A program made the position numbers and the translations under genes. 64,000 bases of DNA, taken from assembly GCA_016217735.1 (NCBI GenBank), contig JACRGQ010000067.1, positions 1-64,000 on the forward strand. Direction: 5' to 3'. This document shows, piece by piece, positions 50,153 through 58,746 of the stretch. Each line of letters begins with the position of its first letter. Position 1 is the first letter of the stretch. The notes beneath the pieces were generated by a model. The model was not told the origin of the DNA, ran no database searches, and saw nothing but the letters and a program-made list of their open reading frames with translations. This DNA comes from Nitrospinota bacterium. GTDB lineage: Bacteria; Nitrospinota_A; UBA7883; JACRGQ01.

Positions 50153-50181
50153 ATGATACATAAAACCGCCCTAAAGGGCAA
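50153..50181 (-). promoter_or_regulatory. Promoter of the tRNA-Arg/Ser/Ser operon
   Basis: On the minus strand TTGCCC (50181-50176), 17-base spacer, TATCAT (50158-50153). Predicted start near 50146, about 25 bases before tRNA-Arg. Confidence 0.7.
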
Positions 50182-50341
50182 ATAAATCCGCGCATCAAAA
50201 AGCCCCTTTCGTATTACCATGCAGATATGGAGCACCGCGCGGCGGCTGACCGCATTTTAGCAATCTCCCCTGCCTGGGGGATACCCGCCTTTTGGCGCGC
50301 TTCGGGGTGCGCGGAAAAGCGGCTGTTTATCCCGCTGACGG

Positions 50342-51973
50342 ATGGATGAACCGATGATGCCGCGCAAGGGATGGGCGGTTCTCGCGGCGATGTTCCTGTG
50401 CGCCTGCGGCCAAACTTCCAGTTCGCTCCCTGGCGGAGGGGGAGGCAATGGCGGTGGCGGCTTGTCCCCCACCGGTTCCTGTTATACCGCGCCGTCCCGC
50501 ACGTCGTCGGGCGGCGGGACCACCATCCTTTCCGGCACCGTTTATTACGAAGACCGCACCTACGATGCCACCGGCTTCACGGGCGTTGCCTGTCTGCCGG
50601 TGCGCAATGCCGCCGTCGAGCTGGTGAGCGGCTCCGCCGTGGCCGCCGCCGCCACGACCGATGCCGCCGGCGCCTACAGCCTCACGCTTCCCGCCGCGGG
50701 CACCTATTACGTCCGGGCGCTCGCCCAAAGCGGGGCGGTGTATGCCGCCGTGGTGAAGGATGAGCTCGACAGTTCCACTTACGCCGTCCGTTCGGCGGAT
50801 ATCGCGGCGGCGGGCGGGGATACCTGGAATGTGACCCTTTCCGCCGGGATGACGGGGGCCGGTTCCGCATTCAACATTTACGATAACCTCGTCAAGGCCC
50901 AGTCGGTGTTGCTGAAATACGCTCCCGCCGCAACGCTGCCATCCCTGACCGCCTATTGGCACACCGGCAAAACCACCGGCACCTACTATTCCCTTTCCGG
51001 CGGAGCGCATCGGTTGGATATTCTCGGCAGCGCCTCCGATTCCGATGCGTATGACGACAGCGTGATTCTTCACGAGATGGGACACTACGCCGCCGCCGTC
51101 TTCTCGAAAGACTCTTCCGGCGGCGGCGCGCACGGTCTGACGGGACACTACGATATCCGGCTTACATGGAGTGAAGGATGGGCCAACTTCTTTTCAAGCC
51201 TGGTGAAGGCGGAGTTGGGAGAGCCGAATCCCCATGTGTATGTGGATACCAATGGCGGCAGCGGCACCGGCAGCGTCACGCTCGGGTTCACGTTTGAAAT
51301 CGATACCCCGTCCTTTGCCTCCCTTACCACCGGAGCCGACAACGAGGTGGCGGTGGCGAACGTGCTTTGGACTATCTACAGCGCCGGAGCCGCGCCAAAG
51401 CTGGGGCTTGGGTTTGCCGATATATGGACCGATGTTACGGGAGGACTCAAGGCCGATACATACGTCACCTTCGAGGGGTTTTACGACCATTGGGCCGCCG
51501 CGGCGGGGCATCCCGCCGGTCAACTCGACCCGCTGCTGGCGGCGCGCGGCATCAAGTATCTCGCCGATGCCTATGAACCGGACAACAGTTCCGCCGCCGC
51601 GCGGGCAATCGTCTCCGGCGCCGCCGGCGAGGCGCACACCTTCTTCGGCGCGGGAGATGCCGATTGGTTCAGCGTCGCCGTCACCAATGGCACGGCGTAC
51701 ACGTTCTTCACCAGCGCGTTGGGGGACGGGGCCGACACGTTGATGACGCTCTATGATACGAACGGCACAACGCAATTGGACCAGAACGACGATGAAAGCG
51801 CCAGTTCCCGCGCCTCGCGGATTGCATACACGGCCACCGCCACAAAGACGGTTTACCTGAAGCTGGAGCCGTACCGTCCCCTTATCAATGGCACAGACAT
51901 CGCGTATAGCACCGGTTCCCCCTGGCCGCCGCAGATAGTGAAATACGGCTACTACACGTTCACCGTTCAGTGA
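50342..51973 (+). CDS. Lipoprotein zinc metalloprotease with PPC domain
   Basis: A 543-residue lipoprotein: signal peptide with lipobox LCAC, a Gly-rich linker, a carboxypeptidase-regulatory-like beta-sandwich (about residues 60-130), then a metalloprotease-like domain with the zinc motif HEMGH in VILHEMGHYAAAVFS and a downstream Glu in WSEGWANFFSS, the gluzincin-like arrangement. The C-terminal third (about 425-540) is a bacterial pre-peptidase C-terminal (PPC) domain (ADAYEPDNSSAAARAI, GDADWFSVAV). Probably surface-exposed or released, acting on proteins. An in-frame ATG at 50354 is also possible. Confidence 0.8.
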   Translation: MDEPMMPRKGWAVLAAMFLCACGQTSSSLPGGGGGNGGGGLSPTGSCYTAPSRTSSGGGTTILSGTVYYEDRTYDATGFTGVACLPVRNAAVELVSGSAVAAAATTDAAGAYSLTLPAAGTYYVRALAQSGAVYAAVVKDELDSSTYAVRSADIAAAGGDTWNVTLSAGMTGAGSAFNIYDNLVKAQSVLLKYAPAATLPSLTAYWHTGKTTGTYYSLSGGAHRLDILGSASDSDAYDDSVILHEMGHYAAAVFSKDSSGGGAHGLTGHYDIRLTWSEGWANFFSSLVKAELGEPNPHVYVDTNGGSGTGSVTLGFTFEIDTPSFASLTTGADNEVAVANVLWTIYSAGAAPKLGLGFADIWTDVTGGLKADTYVTFEGFYDHWAAAAGHPAGQLDPLLAARGIKYLADAYEPDNSSAAARAIVSGAAGEAHTFFGAGDADWFSVAVTNGTAYTFFTSALGDGADTLMTLYDTNGTTQLDQNDDESASSRASRIAYTATATKTVYLKLEPYRPLINGTDIAYSTGSPWPPQIVKYGYYTFTVQ

Positions 51974-52279
51974 TCAGTTAAAAGGGCCGCCGAAATCGCC
52001 GCCGCGCCAGGTGAAACCGCCCCCCGCGCCGCCCATTCCTCCCATCCGGCTGACGATGAGCATCAGCAGCATCGGCACAGCCACCAGCACCAGCCGCATC
52101 AGGAAAATAAGCGTCAGCCCGGCGATAAGGCAGAGTACGGATGTCCCGAGCACCAGCGCCTGGAACAGCGGCGTATATTGCGTTGCGGCCAGCAGCGAGT
52201 AGTGCATATAAAATCCCGCCGCGGCCAGCGCGGCAAGCATAATGCCGGCCGTGCGCAGGAATCCAAGTATGATTTTCAT
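51974..52279 (-). CDS. Small membrane protein with Gly-rich tail
   Basis: An unrecognised 101-residue protein with two hydrophobic helices (about residues 7-26 and 38-75, the second possibly two helices) and a glycine/methionine-rich tail (RMGGMGGAGGGFTWRGGDFG). GAGG precedes the ATG, 14 bases after the alcohol dehydrogenase stop, so the two are likely co-transcribed. It converges with the metalloprotease gene with no gap. Function unknown. Confidence 0.65.
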   Translation of the reverse strand: MKIILGFLRTAGIMLAALAAAGFYMHYSLLAATQYTPLFQALVLGTSVLCLIAGLTLIFLMRLVLVAVPMLLMLIVSRMGGMGGAGGGFTWRGGDFGGPFN

Positions 52280-52293
52280 GATGTGTTCCTCAA

Positions 52294-53295
52294 CTATGCC
52301 ATACCTAGAACCGCGGCCCCGTTTATTTTGCCCTCCTTGAGCTTTTTGAGGGCCAGCGGCGCGTCCTTGAACGGGAAAATTTCTACGTCGGTCTTCACCG
52401 GCACGCGCGATGCGGCGCGCAGCAGCCCGGCGGCGTCTTCGCGCGTGAAAGCGGTGACGGAGCATATTTTCTTCTCATGGAAAAGGTGTTTTTCGTAATC
52501 CATCGCCGGGATATCGTCCACGTAAATCCCCGCGAGGGCGAGCGTTCCCCCTTTATCCAATTTTTCCATCGCGGCGGGAATAATCGCTCCGGCGGGAGTG
52601 AAGGAGATCGCCCCGTCCAGGGGCGCGGGGGCGGTCTCTTCCGCCGTGCCGGCCCACGTTGCGCCGAGCGCCAGCGCATGCCGCCGGTGTTCCGCGGAGC
52701 GGGAAAAAACATAGACCTCCGCCCCTTGGTGCGCCGCGACTTGCAGCGTGATGTGGGCCGACGCGCCAAAGCCGAACAGCCCCAGCCGTTGTCCGGCCTT
52801 CACGCCGCTGGCTTTCAACGCGCGGTAGCCGATGATGCCGGCGCAGAGCAGCGGGGCGGCGTGGGCGTCGTCGAACGACTTGGGGATTTTATAAACGTAT
52901 TCAATGCGCGCCACCATGTATTCGGCATAGCCGCCGTTGCGGTGCAGTCCGGTAAAGCGCGCATGGGCGCAAAGGTTTTCATTGCCACGGCGGCAATACG
53001 CGCATTCGCCGCAGGTGGCGAAAAGCCACGCCACTCCCACACGGTCGCCCACTTTGAACGTCTTGGTGCCGGTTCCGGCCTCCACCACGCGCCCCACCAC
53101 CTGGTGGCCGGGACCGATAGGCAGCACCGGCGCGGCGATCTCCCCCTCCACCGTGTGAAGGTCGGTGCGGCACACGCCGCAGGCGGTCACTTCGATCAAA
53201 ACTTCCCCCGGCAGCGGCACCGGCAGCTTCAGCCGCTCAAGCTTGAGCGGGTTCCCCTCCAGCGGTCCCGGCTTGCGCAATACCCATGCTTTCAT
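52294..53295 (-). CDS. Zinc-dependent alcohol dehydrogenase (AdhA-like)
   Basis: A 333-residue medium-chain dehydrogenase. Catalytic zinc ligands lie in CGVCRTDLH and GHQVVG; the structural zinc loop is CGECAYCRRGNENLC; the nucleotide site is LGLFGFGASAH. The sequence GLHRNGGYAEYMVA and APLLCAGIIGYRAL resembles AdhA-type alcohol dehydrogenases. It would oxidise primary alcohols with NAD(P). No Shine-Dalgarno; TAGAAT ends 6 bases before the ATG. It diverges from fabI with overlapping promoters. Confidence 0.9.
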   Translation of the reverse strand: MKAWVLRKPGPLEGNPLKLERLKLPVPLPGEVLIEVTACGVCRTDLHTVEGEIAAPVLPIGPGHQVVGRVVEAGTGTKTFKVGDRVGVAWLFATCGECAYCRRGNENLCAHARFTGLHRNGGYAEYMVARIEYVYKIPKSFDDAHAAPLLCAGIIGYRALKASGVKAGQRLGLFGFGASAHITLQVAAHQGAEVYVFSRSAEHRRHALALGATWAGTAEETAPAPLDGAISFTPAGAIIPAAMEKLDKGGTLALAGIYVDDIPAMDYEKHLFHEKKICSVTAFTREDAAGLLRAASRVPVKTDVEIFPFKDAPLALKKLKEGKINGAAVLGMA

Positions 53296-53301
53296 GCCGC
53301 C

Positions 53302-53307
53302 ATTCTA
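53302..53307 (-). promoter_or_regulatory. -10 box of the alcohol dehydrogenase gene (leaderless spacing)
   Basis: On the minus strand TAGAAT, GGCGGC (6 bases), then ATG. The -35 region would overlap the fabI -35, so the divergent promoters may compete. Confidence 0.45.
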
Positions 53308-53326
53308 CACCGGGCGGCGGCGAGGG

Positions 53327-53355
53327 TTGACCTTTCCCGCTTATTACGTTACTTT
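53327..53355 (+). promoter_or_regulatory. Promoter of fabI
   Basis: TTGACC (53327-53332), 17-base spacer, TACTTT (53350-53355), then a leader of about 22 bases with AAGGAG before the fabI ATG. Confidence 0.5.
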
Positions 53356-53383
53356 TGCGCTTGGTTAAAGATAAGGAGACGCC

Positions 53384-54193
53384 ATGACCTACCCGTTATC
53401 GCTTCAGGGAAAAAACGCGCTCATCTTTGGCGTGGCAAACGACCGCAGCATCGCCTGGGGTATCGCGGAAGAGCTGCACCGCGCCGGGGCGAACCTTGCC
53501 TTCACCTACGCGGGTGAGATACTGGAAAAGCGCGTCCGCCCGCTGGCGGAGTCGGTCGGCGCCACGTTCGTCGAGCCGTGCGACGTTACGAGCGATGAGC
53601 AGATCGAAAAGGTCATGGCGGCCTTTAAGGAAAAAGTCGGCCGCCTCGACATTCTCATCCACGCCGTCGCTTTCGCCGACCGCGAGGACTTAAAGGATCA
53701 TTTTTACACCACCAGCCGCAAAGGGTTCGCCATGGCGATGGACATCTCGGTTTTCTCGCTGGTGGCCATTACCCGCGCGGCGCTGCCGCTGATGGAAGGG
53801 GGCGAAGCGAGCGTTTTGACCCTTTCCTATTACGGCGCGGAGAAGGTGGTGAAGAGGTACAACGTGATGGGGGTGGCGAAGGCGGCGCTGGAAGCGTCCG
53901 TGCGCTACCTCGCCAACGACCTCGGCCCCAAGGGGATACGCGTGAACGCCATATCGGCCGGGCCGATCAAAACGCTGGCCGCCAGCGGCATCGGCGATTT
54001 CCGCAGCATGCTCAAGCACCACGAAAAAACCGCGCCGCTCCACCGCAACGTTTCGCAGGAAGAGGTGGGGAAGGCGGCGCTGTATCTCTGCTCGCCGCTC
54101 GCGTCCGGCGTCACCGGCGAGATCATGTATGTGGATTGCGGCTACAACATCATGGCCAGCGTTCCCGCCGAAGAAGCGGCCAAGGCGGAGTAG
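53384..54193 (+). CDS. fabI: Enoyl-[acyl-carrier-protein] reductase (NADH)
   Basis: FabI catalyses the last step of each fatty-acid elongation cycle. The 269-residue SDR protein has the N-terminal cofactor segment [20 protein letters not shown], the catalytic Tyr-x6-Lys within [38 protein letters not shown] and [19 protein letters not shown] lies before the ATG. It is followed, 4 bases after its stop, by the mfnB-like gene. Confidence 0.96.
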   Translation: MTYPLSLQGKNALIFGVANDRSIAWGIAEELHRAGANLAFTYAGEILEKRVRPLAESVGATFVEPCDVTSDEQIEKVMAAFKEKVGRLDILIHAVAFADREDLKDHFYTTSRKGFAMAMDISVFSLVAITRAALPLMEGGEASVLTLSYYGAEKVVKRYNVMGVAKAALEASVRYLANDLGPKGIRVNAISAGPIKTLAASGIGDFRSMLKHHEKTAPLHRNVSQEEVGKAALYLCSPLASGVTGEIMYVDCGYNIMASVPAEEAAKAE

Positions 54194-54197
54194 CCAC

Positions 54198-54902
54198 ATC
54201 AAAACGCTCATCAGTGTCATCAACGCCGGGGAGGTGAAAGAGCTTCCCCGGATGCCCGATTTTCTCGATCTGAAAGACCCGCATGGCGGCTCGCTCGGCA
54301 TGCCGATGCTGGCCTCGATAGAGGCGGTGCGCGCCGCCGCGGGGGACGCCGTCACCCTTTCCGCCGCCATCGGCGACGCCGCGTATGAACCGGAATTCTA
54401 CGCGCAACGCGCGGTGGACGCCGCGCTGGCGGGGGCCGATATCGTGAAGGTGGGGCTGAAGGACGTTTCGGCGGAGCAGGCGCCGTGGTTTTTGTCGGCC
54501 ATCCGCCGCTCGCTTGACGCGCGCGCGCCGTATACCCGCATTGTCGCGGGTTTCTACGCCGACCTGATGGATGACGCCGCGCTCAAAAAATATCCCGCCG
54601 CCGCGCAAAGCGCCGGGGTGTGGGGCTGCCTTATCGATACCTACGACAAAAGCGGCAAACGGCTGGGGCACTATTGCGGGCCGGAGACGCTGGCCGGATT
54701 TACCGCCGACTGCCGCGCGCGCGGCCTGAAAAGCGCGTTGGCCGGGGGATTGATGGAAGGGGATCTGATCTGGCTGGACGAGGCGGAGCCCGACATCGTC
54801 GGCTTCCGCTCCGCCGTGGCCAAGGGGAAGCGCCACGAATCCGGCATCGACCCGAAAAAAGCAACCGGCATCTTTTTCGCCGTCGACCAGCTCAACCGCT
54901 AA
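54198..54902 (+). CDS. MfnB-like (DUF556) furan-phosphate synthase, apparent AUC start
   Basis: A 234-residue TIM-barrel protein homologous to MfnB, which makes (5-formylfuran-3-yl)methyl phosphate from two glyceraldehyde-3-phosphates in methanofuran synthesis. Key residues are in place: Lys in DFLDLKDPHGGSLG, Lys in GADIVKVGLKD, Asp and Lys in CLIDTYDKSGK, and the late SALAGGLMEGDL and DIVGFRSAVAKGKR. The family start K.L.SV is preceded by ATC, not ATG; GGAG lies 7 bases upstream and overlaps the fabI end. No other start codon fits. Other methanofuran genes are not in the window, so the product's use is unknown. Confidence 0.85.
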   Translation: MKTLISVINAGEVKELPRMPDFLDLKDPHGGSLGMPMLASIEAVRAAAGDAVTLSAAIGDAAYEPEFYAQRAVDAALAGADIVKVGLKDVSAEQAPWFLSAIRRSLDARAPYTRIVAGFYADLMDDAALKKYPAAAQSAGVWGCLIDTYDKSGKRLGHYCGPETLAGFTADCRARGLKSALAGGLMEGDLIWLDEAEPDIVGFRSAVAKGKRHESGIDPKKATGIFFAVDQLNR

Positions 54903-54909
54903 TTCCCTT

Positions 54910-55028
54910 GTCATTCCCGCGAAAGCGGGAACCCAGACATATTTTCAAAGCTTCCCCCATCGGCCCGCTAGGGCTGATGAAGAGAGCTTTGATATTATTT
55001 CTGGGTCCCGGGTCAAGCCCGGGATGAC
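54910..55028. repeat. Best copy of palindromic repeat family A
   Basis: Starts GTCATTCCCGCGAAAGCGGG, then AACCCAGACATATTTTCAAA; ends AGAGCTTTGATATTATTTCT, then GGGTCCCGGGTCAAGCCCGG and GATGAC. The two halves are imperfect inverted copies around CGGCCCGCTAGGGCTGATGA. The terminal motif resembles the ATTCCC-N8-GGGAAT repeats (dRS3) of Neisseria. Located between mfnB-like and LtaS-like gene ends. Confidence 0.85.
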
Positions 55029-55081
55029 AGGGAGAAGCATTGGGAAAGAGCTTTTTTAGGTGACGAGGACAAACTTCCGCG

Positions 55082-56944
55082 TTACCGCGCCCAGCGGTTT
55101 GATTTGAGGAGGTCGAAAGTTATCTGGTTTTCGGCCAGCAGTTCCTTTTCCAATCTGTCGAAATAGCCTGGCGGGGCGGTTCTTTCGGAGTAGCCGGTTT
55201 CCAGCCGGTTGCGCAGCGAATGGGTGAGGAAGCCTTTGTCGGTGATGATGCCGACCACATCCCCCTCGCTGCAAAATGCGCGCTGCTCCGTTTTGCGGAA
55301 GAGCGAATCCCCCATCGCGGAAAAAGAATCGCCGAAGCCGAGGAGGTCGATGATGGTCGGCAGGATATCGAGTTGGCTGCCGACGGTGCCGATCACCCCC
55401 GGCTCCCTGAAAATTCCCGGCGCGTAAATGACGAGCGGCGTGTTGAATTTTTCCCGGTACCCGCCGCTTCCGTTTCCGTAATGCACCTGCGCGTGGTCTG
55501 CGGTGAAGATGAAAACGGTTTTGGCGAACCACGGCTCTTTTTCAGCCGCGGCCATGAATTCCCCGATGCTCCAGTCGGAATAGCGGAGGGTGTTCAAAAA
55601 CCCCTCTTCGCTTTCGGCGGCGGGGGCCTTTAAATCCCACCGTTTCCCGAGGGGGGGGTAGGGGGTGTGCGTGGTGCCGGTGAAGAGGTACGCGATGAAC
55701 GGTTTTTTCGCCTTGTCGAGCCGCGCTTTTAAAAACATCAGCGTTTCATAGTCCCAGCCGAATTTGCTGGCGGTGTAGTCGGGGTAGTCCAAAAGCCGGG
55801 GGTAATCCTCCATGCCGTAATATTCCGCGAACCCGGCGGCGCCGGCGATGGCGTCCACCATGAACGAGCGGCGGCGGGATGCCTGCAGGAAAACGGTTTC
55901 GTAATCGTGGCGGCGGGCGATCTCGCCCAATTTGGAAATGGCGGATACCTCCAGCCCGAAGCCGAGCGCCGGGATGCCGTTCACCGGAGGGACGCCGGTG
56001 ATGGTGGCCTGTATGCCGGTGATGCTCCGCTGGCCCGCGGCGTAAAAGTTGGTGAATTTCATCCCGCCGGAAGCCAGCCGGTCGAAGTTCGGCGTCACCT
56101 GGTAATTGTTGTGCCCGAAGCTGTCGATGTATTTCACCCCCCAGCTTTCCATCAGGACGAAGACGATGTTATGGCCGGTCGGCGCGGCGGCAAAGCGTTT
56201 TTGCATGGGGTATTCGCCATCGGGCAGGTTGAGCGCCACTTTCGCCTCTTGCGGCGGCATGAGGTTCAGGTTGGCGCGGCCGGCGTGGCGGATGGAATGG
56301 TAGGCGGTGAACGCGCCGTTGAGCATGAGGTTTCCCAGCGCCGTGTTGCCGCGCGAGAAGGCGTCGATGATGCCGAGCGGCTTGTCCGATACGCTGCCGC
56401 GTATGCCGAGGAAGAGGACGATGGTCAACAGCAGGAAATTAAGCGGCGCGTTTTTGGGGGCCTTTTCGGGGCGGTGCAGTATCTTTTTCCAGAGCAGGGC
56501 GGTCGCCGCCGCGAAGAGGGCGAAGACAAGCAACTGCGGCAGGTAGACGGTGAAGGCCATATCGAAGATGTAGTGGATGTCGTTGCGCAGCAGCAGCAGT
56601 TCGGTGGCGGTGTGGCGGCGCACTTCGCCGAAGTAGGCGGTATCCCCCGCCAGCAGCAGCGCTCCGCCCAGCAGGATGGCATACGCCGCCCATCCCCACG
56701 CTTTTGTCCATTTCGCGCCGCGAAAAAACGCCCCCGGCAGGTTCATCATTACGAACGGAAGGGCAAGAAAGGTGAGGGAGATGGAGAGGTCGAACCGGAT
56801 GCCCTCGGCGAAGCCGTGGAGAATTTGCAGCGGGGTAAGTTCCGCGAAGTAGGGGCGGTAGGCCAGCAGGAGGCCGATCCGCGCAACCGAAAAGACCGCC
56901 AGCGCCATCGCGGCCAGCAGCAGGGTTTTTTTCAGGCGGCTCAT
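55082..56944 (-). CDS. LtaS-like membrane sulfatase-family phosphoglycerol transferase
   Basis: A 620-residue protein with five N-terminal transmembrane helices (within about residues 5-190) and a large extracytoplasmic alkaline-phosphatase/sulfatase-fold domain: NIVFVLMESWGVKYIDSFGH, FTNFYAAGQRSITGIQATIT, YLFTGTTHTPYPP, IFTADHAQVHYG. This is the lipoteichoic-acid-synthase/OpgB layout, whose members move phosphoglycerol from phosphatidylglycerol to a glycan and release diacylglycerol. In a diderm the acceptor could be periplasmic glucan or LPS. The next gene upstream, 1 base away, is a diacylglycerol kinase homologue, which fits recycling. Confidence 0.88.
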   Translation of the reverse strand: MSRLKKTLLLAAMALAVFSVARIGLLLAYRPYFAELTPLQILHGFAEGIRFDLSISLTFLALPFVMMNLPGAFFRGAKWTKAWGWAAYAILLGGALLLAGDTAYFGEVRRHTATELLLLRNDIHYIFDMAFTVYLPQLLVFALFAAATALLWKKILHRPEKAPKNAPLNFLLLTIVLFLGIRGSVSDKPLGIIDAFSRGNTALGNLMLNGAFTAYHSIRHAGRANLNLMPPQEAKVALNLPDGEYPMQKRFAAAPTGHNIVFVLMESWGVKYIDSFGHNNYQVTPNFDRLASGGMKFTNFYAAGQRSITGIQATITGVPPVNGIPALGFGLEVSAISKLGEIARRHDYETVFLQASRRRSFMVDAIAGAAGFAEYYGMEDYPRLLDYPDYTASKFGWDYETLMFLKARLDKAKKPFIAYLFTGTTHTPYPPLGKRWDLKAPAAESEEGFLNTLRYSDWSIGEFMAAAEKEPWFAKTVFIFTADHAQVHYGNGSGGYREKFNTPLVIYAPGIFREPGVIGTVGSQLDILPTIIDLLGFGDSFSAMGDSLFRKTEQRAFCSEGDVVGIITDKGFLTHSLRNRLETGYSERTAPPGYFDRLEKELLAENQITFDLLKSNRWAR

Positions 56945-56945
56945 G

Positions 56946-57851
56946 TCAGGCGCAGACCTTTATGGCGCCGGCGCGGGTGATGGTGAATGCGCGGATGGCG
57001 GCGAAACGGGCCGAATAATCCTCGCCATCCGCTTGCAGCGGCACCGCTTCGGTGAACGTGAACGTGAGCGGAGCGTCGAGCGTTGCGGCGGCGGGGGCGA
57101 TGCCGGGGATGAAGCGGCTTAGCGTCAGCCGCAGGAACGCCCCCTTGCCGGGGAGCTTCATCAGTTCAATCCTGCCGTCGTCCGGTTTTCCCCCGGTGCC
57201 GAAACGCGCGCCTCCCGCATACCACGCGATATTGCAGACGATCACCGACAGCGGCGCGCCATCCGTCATCGGCGCCCGTTTGCCGTGGAACAGGAGCGCC
57301 CATCCCCCCACCAGCACGAACAGCATTTTCTTGGCCAAGGCGAAGCCGAAAAAACCGGTTTGCTCCAGATGCTTGAGCGCCGTTTGGTAGAGCGAGAGTA
57401 TCCAGCCGTCGAAGCCGAAACTGACGTAATTGGTGAACAGCAGCTCGCCGTTGAGCGTCCAGACGTCGATTGCGCCGAACGACGGCGCGGCGGCTATTTT
57501 TTGCAGGTGGGCTATCACGCTTTTCGGGCGCGGCCCCAGTTGCCGCGCGAAATCGTTGCCGGTGCCGAGCGGAAAAACCGCCAACGCCGTTTCCGGCGCG
57601 TGCCGCACGATCAAGTCGGCCATCTGATGCACCGTGCCGTCGCCGCCGCAGACCAGCGCGACATCGCACGTTTTGAGCGCCTCGATGACGGCGGGTATGC
57701 CGTCGGCGGTGGCGGGGGTGGCGCATATCGCCGTCACGCGGTTTTTCAGCAGCGGGTCGTGCGCCCGCGCGTCCGCCAGCATCCGCAGAATCCGCGCCCC
57801 TTTGCCGTGTCCCGATGTGGGGTTGACGAAAACGCCGATCCGTTTTTTCAC
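56946..57851 (-). CDS. Diacylglycerol/lipid kinase (DgkB/YegS family)
   Basis: A 301-residue DAGK_cat-family kinase: VFVNPTSGHGKGARILRML at the start, CGGDGTVHQMADLIV (the GGDGT nucleotide loop, about residues 68-72), FPLGTGNDFARQLG, then NYVSFGFDG. It would phosphorylate diacylglycerol to phosphatidate. It starts with GTG and has no clear Shine-Dalgarno; TAAAGT lies 7 bases upstream. One base separates it from the LtaS-like gene, whose reaction releases diacylglycerol, so the pair probably forms a lipid-recycling unit. Confidence 0.88.
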   Translation of the reverse strand: MKKRIGVFVNPTSGHGKGARILRMLADARAHDPLLKNRVTAICATPATADGIPAVIEALKTCDVALVCGGDGTVHQMADLIVRHAPETALAVFPLGTGNDFARQLGPRPKSVIAHLQKIAAAPSFGAIDVWTLNGELLFTNYVSFGFDGWILSLYQTALKHLEQTGFFGFALAKKMLFVLVGGWALLFHGKRAPMTDGAPLSVIVCNIAWYAGGARFGTGGKPDDGRIELMKLPGKGAFLRLTLSRFIPGIAPAAATLDAPLTFTFTEAVPLQADGEDYSARFAAIRAFTITRAGAIKVCA

Positions 57852-58071
57852 GCTTTAGACTTTAGCGCGGTTTCGGGGGTTTCGGCAGCAATTTATTGCG
57901 CGCGGCGGCGGGGAAGGGAGGCGCATGGATTTATTAATCCGCGCCGGAAAAAACCGGACAGCGCGAAGCGGTGTTCCGCGTTTTTCACACGAACGAAGTG
58001 AAGTGTAAATCCCCTTTAAAGGGGAAAAATGATGGATTTGGCGGCGGTGTGCGTGTAAAGTACCGCTGAAT

Positions 58072-58746
58072 ATGATGCTGAATCCAAGCGACATTTACAC
58101 CAAGCCGCGCCTTGAGATGGTGGAGCAGCAGTTGGTGCGCCGCGGCATCCGCGACGAGCGGGTTCTCGGCGCGATGCGGCAGGTGCCGCGCCATGCGTTC
58201 GTGGACGAAGCGCTCAGCTTTAAAGCGTACGAAGATTATCCCTTGCCCATCGGCGAGAAGCAGACCATCAGCCAGCCATATATGGTCGCGGTGATGACCG
58301 AATTGCTGGAGTTGAAAGGAACCGAAAAGGTGTTGGAGATAGGCACCGGCTGCGGCTATCAGACGGCCGTTTTGAGTTTGCTGGCGGCGCAGGTATACTC
58401 GATAGAACGTATCGGCCCGCTCCTTTTCAAGGCGCGGAAAACGCTGGAAGGGCTGGGCATACACAACGTCGCCCTCAAAGTGGGGGACGGCACGCTGGGG
58501 TGGAAAGACTTTGCCCCCTACGATGCCATTTTGGTGGCGGCGGGTGGGCCGGAAGTGCCGAAACCGCTGCTGGAACAACTTGCCGCCGGGGGGCGGATTA
58601 TCATCCCGATTGGCGGCGAAATGGGCCAGATGCTGAAACGGGTCACCCGGACGCCGCGCGGTTTTGAGGAAACGGCCAGCACCCCCTGCACGTTCGTGAA
58701 ACTGGTGGGGCAGTACGGCTGGCGGGAAAACGGGGATATCGAATGA
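58072..58746 (+). CDS. pcm: Protein-L-isoaspartate O-methyltransferase
   Basis: Pcm methylates isoaspartyl residues in damaged proteins so they can revert to aspartate. The 224-residue protein has MVEQQLVRRGIRDERVLGAM, VPRHAFVDEA, the SAM motif VLEIGTGCGYQTAVL and FAPYDAILVAAGGPEVPKPL. An ATG one codon downstream is an equally good start; no ribosome site is evident. The stop overlaps purM by 4 bases (ATGA). Confidence 0.94.
   Translation: MMLNPSDIYTKPRLEMVEQQLVRRGIRDERVLGAMRQVPRHAFVDEALSFKAYEDYPLPIGEKQTISQPYMVAVMTELLELKGTEKVLEIGTGCGYQTAVLSLLAAQVYSIERIGPLLFKARKTLEGLGIHNVALKVGDGTLGWKDFAPYDAILVAAGGPEVPKPLLEQLAAGGRIIIPIGGEMGQMLKRVTRTPRGFEETASTPCTFVKLVGQYGWRENGDIE

Noticed and set aside
54129-54197. 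ATG 54129 as start of the mfnB-like gene
   Set aside because: It would overlap fabI by 65 bases out of frame and add a 23-residue N-terminus absent from the family, with no ribosome site.
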